A stretch of DNA of 64,000 nucleotides, taken from the NCBI RefSeq assembly GCF_030272615.1, contig NC_081406.1, positions 483,757,900-483,821,899 on the forward strand, given 5' to 3'. Below the pieces are notes generated by a model that was not told the origin of the DNA, did no database searches, and saw only the letters and a program-made list of their open reading frames with translations. A program made the position numbers and the translations under genes. Positions 57,851 through 64,000 of the stretch are shown here, one piece after another (position 1 is the stretch's first letter; every line of letters starts with the position of its first letter). The DNA comes from Cryptomeria japonica. Taxonomy: Eukaryota > Streptophyta > Pinopsida > Cupressales > Cupressaceae.

Positions 57851-57943
57851 CTCTTGGGAAAGGATGAAAGCTAAATTCAAGGCATTTCATAGTCAATGGG
57901 CATGAATTGTGCCTTGAATTTAGCTTTCATCCTTTCCCAAGAG
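57851..57943. repeat. Perfect 34-bp inverted repeat (foldback) in Chr-G gag
   Basis: 57851-57884 and 57910-57943 are exact reverse complements around a 25-base loop. The right arm is the native gag sequence (WERMKAKFKA); the left arm replaces the segment expected from Chr-H. Confidence 0.95.
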
Positions 57944-58407
57944 GTTATCATACTTTTTCCCTCCTTAACTCTCTCTCCTTGTACACCGTTCCACCATGTA
58001 AGAGAAAACCCCTTCAACCTTTCTTTTGCCAACTTAACTCTCTTATCTTTAGGGATTTCTTTGTACTTAAAATGGCTGGTCAATGCCTCAATACAGTCTA
58101 TCACCTTGTCTGCTTCCACACTTCCATTATATATAGGCAACTCATCAATGGTGTCTCTATTAACTAACTTCAAGGCATCTACAAATTCCCTCTGATCCGC
58201 GGATATCTCCTCTACCCACTTAGAGGATTCCCCATCTTCTTTATCCCCTTCTTCATCAGTGTCATTTCCATCTTCCTTATCTTTAGTCTTTTTTAATTCT
58301 TCAAGCTTGGATTCAAGCATCTCTTCAATAAACTTCTTCACCGCATCTTGTGACATACTCTTAGGAGGCATTCTATCGACCCCTCTTTCAACCTCTTCAT
58401 CTGACAT
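57877..58407 (-). CDS. Chr-G gag N-terminal half (176 aa)
   Basis: ATG 58407: MSDEEVERGVDRMPPKSMSQ, an acidic/lysine-rich region, DELPIYNGSVEADKVIDCIE, FSLTWWNGVQGERVKEGKSM, ITSWERMKAKFKAQFMPIDY, the retrotransposon gag domain. It ends right after the foldback starts (EMP-stop). Chr-H gag has the same architecture, which confirms the start. Confidence 0.85.
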   Translation of the reverse strand: MSDEEVERGVDRMPPKSMSQDAVKKFIEEMLESKLEELKKTKDKEDGNDTDEEGDKEDGESSKWVEEISADQREFVDALKLVNRDTIDELPIYNGSVEADKVIDCIEALTSHFKYKEIPKDKRVKLAKERLKGFSLTWWNGVQGERVKEGKSMITSWERMKAKFKAQFMPIDYEMP

Positions 58408-58446
58408 ACACTAATACCACACCGCCCAAGTGATCTTCAAAATTCT

Positions 58447-58458
58447 GCTTTGATACCA
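58447..58458 (-). promoter_or_regulatory. Chr-G primer-binding site
   Basis: Minus strand TGGTATCAAAGC, three bases inside the 5' LTR. Confidence 0.86.
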
Positions 58459-58461
58459 ATA

Positions 58462-60034
58462 TGATAAGGAGGCAACAGACTGGAAGGAGGTTAACCTTAA
58501 CCAATCAATCTCCAAGGCTCCTAAACTCAACCAATAAATCCTTGTTTCCAAAGATCCTTACACAACGCCAACTCAATCAATGGTTCAATGACACCAACAA
58601 CACCTTGGAAAACCCCACGGCTCCACTATGTCCACTTACAGACAACTAACACTTCTCCAGTACTTGTGTGGCTATGTACACCCTTGCATACAATGAGTGG
58701 GCTACTACTAGGCTTAAGGATTTGAATGGCCCACTTGACCAATTCAACACAACAATCCTCGGAGGAGTGTTATCACAACACCTTAACACCAATGAAATAG
58801 GATTTCATGGTTTAGGTCCACCAGAACATCTATCTTAACTCATTTGCCCACAAACCTGAACCAAATGTTGTTAGGCCTCCTTTTGAAGGAATCGAGTGAT
58901 AACTTTTAAGACCCTAAGGATCTAGACAAACAAGTTATGTTTTTCAGATACCCTTTTGGGATTTCTAAACAATATCTCAATTTTTGGTACCAGATCAACT
59001 TGTAGATATTCCAACCAGTGTTGCACTAATAAATTAATAGGGCTTTCAAACCTATTTGACTGAACACCTTTCACAAACTAGTTTTGTTTTGCTAATGGGT
59101 GACCATCATTGACCATGAAATGTCATGTAAACCTCCAAAGTACTCTTCTACCACATTCAAACCCTTTTTCAATTCTCTCGCATTGCACTCATCAAACCGG
59201 TTTGTCACATAGAGATGCCAGACCTAGGGTTAGTTCTCCTTCCTCTTCAGCTTGTTGTATCCTCTTAATGGATTTTGGTACTGAAATATGATACATTGGC
59301 CTACCATCTCCTATAATGATAGAGTGTTCAGTTAAGGATTGATAGGCCAAAACCCATTATTACAGTCAAACCCTAGGGGTTTAAGGGTTTTAGGCTACCT
59401 GATAGAGTTTTTCTTGTAGAATGGGGAAACGATCACTTAAAGACTTCACATTGAAATCAAAACAAAAGTAAAACAATCTAGTTATAGGATCTATGCCATG
59501 ATAATTCCTACCAATCCACCTTCAGTATGCAATCAACATAAATTAGACGGTTTTTCCGAGTTTCCAATAGTTCTTGATGCTTCAAAATTCTTTCCAAATC
59601 AACCAACACAACCAATATACATGCTTTGATGTTTGGGGCCTTTAAAGGTGTTCCCAAATGACCACAACCTCCTCCAACTATTTTTTCAAACTGACTGAAT
59701 GTTGGAGAATCTCGATTTATAAAAGTGCAAAATTGGCATGACAACAATTGACAATATGACAACTTTTGCATAATTCGACCAACTTAGACTCTAGACTGTC
59801 ATAGTCCCCAAAATGATTACGTTTAATTTTAAAACATTAAAAATGAATCAAAAATACTTTTGGTCACTTGATCCCTCAATTTAGACCATTGTGACCCTTA
59901 TTGACTCAAATTGTCACACTCCTAGGACATTGAATTACAAATAGGACCCATAGGGTCTTATTAAATATCTTCTAGCTAACATAAAATCATCTTTTTCCTC
60001 ATTCATTCCTTCATAGGTAGGTTCTCTTGCACCA
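58462..60034 (-). repeat. Chr-G 5' LTR (1573 bp)
   Basis: Left end TGATAAGGAGGC beside the PBS and right end TTGCACCA. The part from 59316 matches 8771-9462. No gene seen. ggagg (60035-60039) would be its target duplication, with its partner off-window. Confidence 0.82.
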
Positions 60035-60777
60035 GGAGGCTCCAAGCTCATGGAGATTGAATTGACCCTAGGCAGGCATCTCTATGTGACCGCCTGAACT
60101 GTAGAAGTGGAAATCACTTGTAGTAGATAGAGGAGATGGGAAAAAGTCCCGAAACCTTGGATTTGGTGGTTTGACACCTTACCCCACCTTCCATAAGTGT
60201 TGGTTTAGTTGGGGGACTAATACAAGGGGTACTTGCTTTGTACATTAGGACTAATTGGCTTAATTATGTCTATAAGGACAATAATGGTACAAACCTTTAA
60301 AATTTGGTATAGAGTCTAAGACTTTGGGGAATTGTGTAACTAGATAAACGGTATCTAAATCTGCCCTTATTTTGTCTTGTCCTTTGGAAGTTTATTAAGT
60401 TGTGTATGGAGAACTCAACCGGTAGGGCTACTAGACAAATAGGACAGTTGTGAGACAAGTACCCCCTAGCACATTTGATTGCCAGATCTAATGGATGTTT
60501 TGAGTTGTTTGGACCACCATTAGACAAAATCCAATAGTTTTCCATCCCACTTGTGTTGGAAGATTTCTACCATTCACACAAGGGTTGAGTGTTTCCATCC
60601 CATCCATATCAGAAGATACTAATCCTTTAAGGATCATGTCACATAGTTTGTTGTGTGAGTTGATAACTTGGTAGGTGTGTTGTTTGACACCTTGAACAAA
60701 CCAAACAACTTGGTTTGGATATAGTAGTTGTGGGTGAGAAAAGGTTATCAACTACTTTTTTTCCTGGCTCTACATCA
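60035..60777 (+). repeat. Chr-H 5' LTR, 3' portion
   Basis: It ends CTACATCA just before the PBS. Its left part is beyond Chr-G, off-window. Non-coding. Confidence 0.75.
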
Positions 60778-60780
60778 TAT

Positions 60781-60792
60781 TGGTATCAGAGC
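60781..60792 (+). promoter_or_regulatory. Chr-H primer-binding site
   Basis: TGGTATCAGAGC three bases after the LTR end; initiator-Met tRNA type. Confidence 0.9.
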
Positions 60793-60827
60793 GAGCTGGA
60801 TCTCTTGGGGAAAATGATTTTTGGTGT

Positions 60828-61683
60828 ATGTCCATAGAAGGAAGTGAGGGAGAGGCTAGCAACATGCCTCCTGAGAGTATGTATCAAGATGCCATCAAGA
60901 AGTTATTTGATGAGATGTTTGAAAATAGGGTGAGGGAGTTAGAGAAGGCCAAGGGAAAAGGAAAGGAGGGTGAATGTGACTCTAATGGAGAAGAAGAACA
61001 AGGGGTGAGAAGAAGAAACCCCAAGGAAGGAAGCTGAGTTACCTACAGATCAGAGAGCATTTTTTGAGGTCCTAAAGTCCATTGGTAGAGAATCCTCATC
61101 AATTAAAGATGGCATCCCTATGTTTATTAGGAAAATGAATGCAGAAGAAGTGATGGATTGGATTGAGGCATTGAACAACCATTTTGAAAGCAGGGAGACC
61201 CTTGAGAATAAGAAGGTTATCTTTGCTAAGTCCACGGTGAAAGGAGTAGCACTCACTTGGTGAAATTACCTCCAAGGTGAGAGGTTGAAGGAAGGTAGAG
61301 GTATGATAACCTCATGGGATAAAGTGTTGACAAAAGTGAAGGCGCAATTCATCCCAATGGACTATGAAGTCCAATTCTATAAGAAGTTACAAAGTTTGAG
61401 ACAAAAAGACCTTGATGTGAGTGAGTATACAAAAGAGTTCCATAGGTTGAGTCTAAGGATCAAACACCATGAGGAGGAACTAGAGAAAGTGGCAAGATAT
61501 CTTAGTGGATTGAAATATAGTATCCAAGATGAGATCATTATATTAGCACCGGAGATAGTAAACAAGTGCTTTCAACTAGCACTAAGGGCAGAGGAGAAAC
61601 TAAAGAGAAAGAATGATCTAAATAAAAGAGGTAGAGGGGGCAAAAAATTCAGAGGTAGAGGCCATATAAATGGTAGAGGATAG
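60828..61683 (+). pseudogene. Chr-H gag
   Basis: ATG 60828 (MSIEGSEGEASNMPPESM) matches the start of Chr-G gag. A break near 61020 shifts the frame; then come DQRAFFEVLKSIGRESSSIK, EEVMDWIEALNNHFE, VKGVALTW with TGA replacing Trp (61261), and an open part 61285-61683: GMITSWDKVLTKVKAQFIPM, DVSEYTKEFHRLSLRIKHHE, LRAEEKLKRK, ending in a GRGG-rich tail and TAG. Confidence 0.86.
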
Positions 61684-62500
61684 AGTCCTAGGCCACAAAG
61701 AGAGGCTAATCAACAAAGTCAGCATGAAGATGGTAACACAAGTGGGGATTTCAAAGGAAGAAGACCCAATCAAAGAGATAGATTTGGGGGAAGAAGCTCA
61801 GATCCTTTCATATGCTACAACTGAAATCAAGTAGGTCATACCATAGCCAAGTGCCCCGAGAAGGCCGGATCAAGCTCCCAACAAGAGAGTAGAACACATT
61901 TGGTTCAAGACACTGATTGTCAAAGTGTCAATTCACCTGATTCCTATGGAATTGTAGAGAGAGGAGAAGCCTTGATGATGATGAGAACATTTTTGAAGGT
62001 ATCAAGAAATACAAAACCTTCACAAAGGAAGACACTCTTCCAAACCACATGCAAAGAAGGAGGCAAGGTATGTAAGGTTATAATAGATTTAGGCTCAACT
62101 GAAAATTTAGTATCCTTAGAAATGGTTGAGAAACTAAAATTGAGAATAAATCCTCATCCATTTCCATATAAAGTTTCCTGATTTACCAAAGGAAAACAAA
62201 CCTTGGTAGAGGAGCAATCATAGGTTGAATTTCAAATAGGAGCATACAAAGACAAAATTCTATTTGATATTGTTGACATGGATGTTTGTCATCTTATTTT
62301 TGGGAGGCCATGAAAATATGACCTCAAGGCCCATCATGATGGACACAAGAACACCTACTCCATCACCAAAGATGAAAAGGTGATTGAGTTGATACCCTTG
62401 CCTAATAATAGTGAGTATCAGAAGGAGAAGAAGGTCAAAATCATGATCATGGAAGGAAAAGAATTCCTCAAGGCAATCAAGGAAGAAGGAGCACCTTGTT
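61684..62500 (+). pseudogene. Chr-H zinc knuckle and protease
   Basis: Knuckle CYN-stop-NQVGHTIAKC at about 61818-61857 (second Cys codon now TGA). Open 61900-62181: ERGEALMMMRTFLKVSRNTK and VCKVIIDLGSTENLVSLEMV, where the protease Ser of DSGST is Leu. Then stops, VEFQIGAYKDKILFDIVDMD and VCHLIFGRP. Confidence 0.84.
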
Positions 62501-62870
62501 TTTGCAATGATGTCAGTACCAAGGAAAATAGAAGAACCCACTACAGATGACAAGCTAGAAAAGAAAATGGTGATAGTCCCTAAGGGGGTGAAGGAAATAT
62601 TGAGCAAATACAAGGACGTAGTTGCTGAAGAGTTGCCAAGGACCCTACCACCAATAAGGGAGATAAGCCATTGCATTGACTTCATTCCTAGTGCCACCTT
62701 ACCAAATAATCTAGCCTACAAAATGAGGAATTTGCAAGGAAGATCCAAGAGCTGCTTGATAAAGGTTTGATAGGGAAGAGCTTGAGCCATTGTGTATTCC
62801 TAACTATCTTAGCACCAAAGGAGAGAACATGGAGATTATGCACTGATTCCCAGGCCATTAAAAAGATAAC
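62501..62870 (+). pseudogene. Chr-H reverse transcriptase, first part
   Basis: 62507-62770 has VVAEELPRTLPPIREISHCI and DFIPSATLPNNLAYK. After a frame shift come RKIQELLDKGLIGKSLSHC and RTWRLCTDSQAIKKIT, cut by LTR-J. It matches the Chr-G segment IQELLYKGLIRKSL..RLCTDSRAINRIT. Confidence 0.84.
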
Positions 62871-64000
62871 TGTTGGCATTTGCATGAAGATTGCATTGAT
62901 GAAATGTTATGTTATCATTGATGTCAATTATAACTGGTAATGATGTTGTAATAATGTTGTTTTGCTATTGGTAAGTAAACCTATGAAGGAAACCGGTATT
63001 ACTAGAAAGGGAGTGAGAAATTGATTAAAGCTACCTATTGATATGCTAAACCCTAACCTATTTGTTTGTAAATGAGATAATTAGGTTTGTGATGTGTTAC
63101 CGACCTGTTGTTTTGTTTATAAGGTCGATGAGTTGTTTTGTTGTAGAGTTGGCAATTTGTGATTGAGAGTAAGAGAGTGTGGTTACCAAACTAGATGATG
63201 TATCTATAGTATGTGTAAAGGAAGATAGGAGCATGAAAGGATCTGAACAAGCAAGTGTATTTCTATTCAAATAGATCAGCAAAACCCTGTTGTTTTCTAA
63301 CAATTACAACAGTCAAATCCCCTAACCAGGTAAGCTCTAACAAGCTTAGTATTATTCAAATCCTCTAACTAGGTGATCCATTAGCTTTGATTTCAAATCC
63401 TCTACTGAGTTTACTCCTAATAGAGTATTTCTTCTACTAGGGCATTATAGTCAATCCCTTAATTGGGTGGTCCCTAACAGGATCTATTCTTAACATGACT
63501 TTTTGTAAAGCTTTAACAGGATAGGCTCCTAACAGGGCAAACTTTAGAAGTGTTTAGAATACTTGTGGATATTCATCCCCACCATGGTTTTTCCCATTTG
63601 GGTTTCCACGTCAAAAATATTGTGTCAAGTGGTGAATGCTTTTGTGGTTATGTTTACTATGGGTGAATTGCTTAACTACTAAATCCACTTTGATATGTTA
63701 TGTTAACCGACAACAATCTGAAATATATTTTAACTACTATCAGTAAAGTATTTGAATGATTCAGTTAAAGGTTTTGAGAGTTTCAGATTTGTTTTATTAT
63801 TATTATTATGTTATAACAGTCAACTAGTTTAACTTGTTAGTAATATTGTATTTGAAGTTCACTGTTTAAACTAGTCAGTTTAGAGTTTGCTTTGAGAGGT
63901 TGATTTTGAGATTGGTGAAAGTCTATATAGTTTTCTATCTACTGATTCAGCCCCCCCCCCCCCTCTTAGTAGTTGACCAAGTCCTTATTCTTTCATCATA
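62871..64000 (+). mobile_element. LTR-J: LTR (start of an element or solo) cutting Chr-H
   Basis: Starts TGTTGGCATT at the break in Chr-H RT. It carries TTTATAAGG (about 63117, TATA-like), CATGGTTTTTCCCATTTGGG (63581-63600, shared with LTR-I) and the C-rich box with 13 C (63943-63970). It probably ends TTCATCA at 63998, but the window stops there. Left flank ataac (62866-62870) is the expected target site. Whether an internal region follows cannot be seen. Confidence 0.75.

Larger units (their letters stand above)
60035..62870 (+). mobile_element. Chr-H: Ty3/gypsy element, plus strand, truncated by LTR-J
   Basis: It has a 3' piece of a 5' LTR (60035-60777), PBS, gag, zinc knuckle, protease and the first part of RT, then is cut at 62871 by LTR-J. 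Gag and protease are homologous to Chr-G (MPPESMYQDAIKK versus MPPKSMSQDAVKK), so Chr-G inserted into a relative. Frame breaks and stops throughout make it the oldest layer visible. Confidence 0.88.

Noticed and set aside
59109-59771. ORFs in the Chr-G 5' LTR
   Set aside because: The same stretch is repeated at 8771-9462 without conserved frames; LTR sequence only.

Overview
This window is plant nuclear DNA made almost entirely of nested LTR retrotransposons. I see no host gene, rRNA, tRNA or CRISPR array. The coding remains are Ty1/copia pol (GAG-PR-INT-RT-RNaseH) and Ty3/gypsy pol (GAG-PR-RT-RNaseH-INT, with chromodomain-type ends). Every primer-binding site I can read is of the initiator-methionine tRNA type (TGGTATC...). 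The two ~4-kb gypsy LTRs, the nesting depth and the decayed reading frames suggest a seed plant with a large repeat-rich genome. A gymnosperm is plausible but unproven.

Layout, using local names. Chr-H (+, gypsy) is the oldest: its 5' LTR piece is 60035-60777 and its gag/PR/RT start is 60828-62870. Chr-G (-, gypsy chromovirus) sits in the Chr-H LTR; its body is 53795-58461, its 5' LTR 58462-60034, and its 3' LTR is split into 8771-9462, 39692-39709 and 53784-53794. Three insertions broke that 3' LTR: Sir-A (-, copia, 1-8770, running off the left edge), Sir-D (+, copia, 9463-39686, TSD gttca) and Tek-F (-, gypsy with ~4.08-kb LTRs, 39710-53778, TSD aggtg). Sir-A carries NA-1 (1798-5331), a non-autonomous element with an unrecognised long ORF. 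Sir-D carries Sir-B (-, copia, 9998-23267, TSD agatc), which itself carries Cop-C (-, copia, 14170-20730, TSD attac). Sir-D also carries Tek-E (-, gypsy, 24554-32940), which has lost its 5' LTR. Tek-F's 3' LTR holds LTR-I, a solo LTR (43614-44727, TSD caata). LTR-J (62871 to the window end) interrupts Chr-H's RT. The deepest stack is five layers: Chr-H > Chr-G > Sir-D > Sir-B > Cop-C.

The boundaries rest on paired LTRs, PBS and polypurine tracts, and on five perfect 5-bp target-site duplications read from the sequence. No element looks fully coding-competent. Stops fall mostly at codons explained by C-to-T change (CAG to TAG, CGA to TGA, TGG to TGA/TAG), as expected for methylated, silenced DNA. 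The best open reading frames are Cop-C gag-PR (466 aa) and Tek-E integrase (357 aa).

Points deserving attention: (1) a ~1.6-kb duplication (22941-24553 and 32940-34552) flanking a truncated Tek-E, which looks like a join between an occupied and an empty allele, either by unequal exchange or by mis-assembly; (2) the ~545-codon unknown ORF of NA-1; (3) a perfect 34-bp foldback inside Chr-G gag; (4) a C-rich box near the 3' end of many unrelated-looking LTRs; (5) hairpin-forming tandem repeats in the Tek-E LTR.
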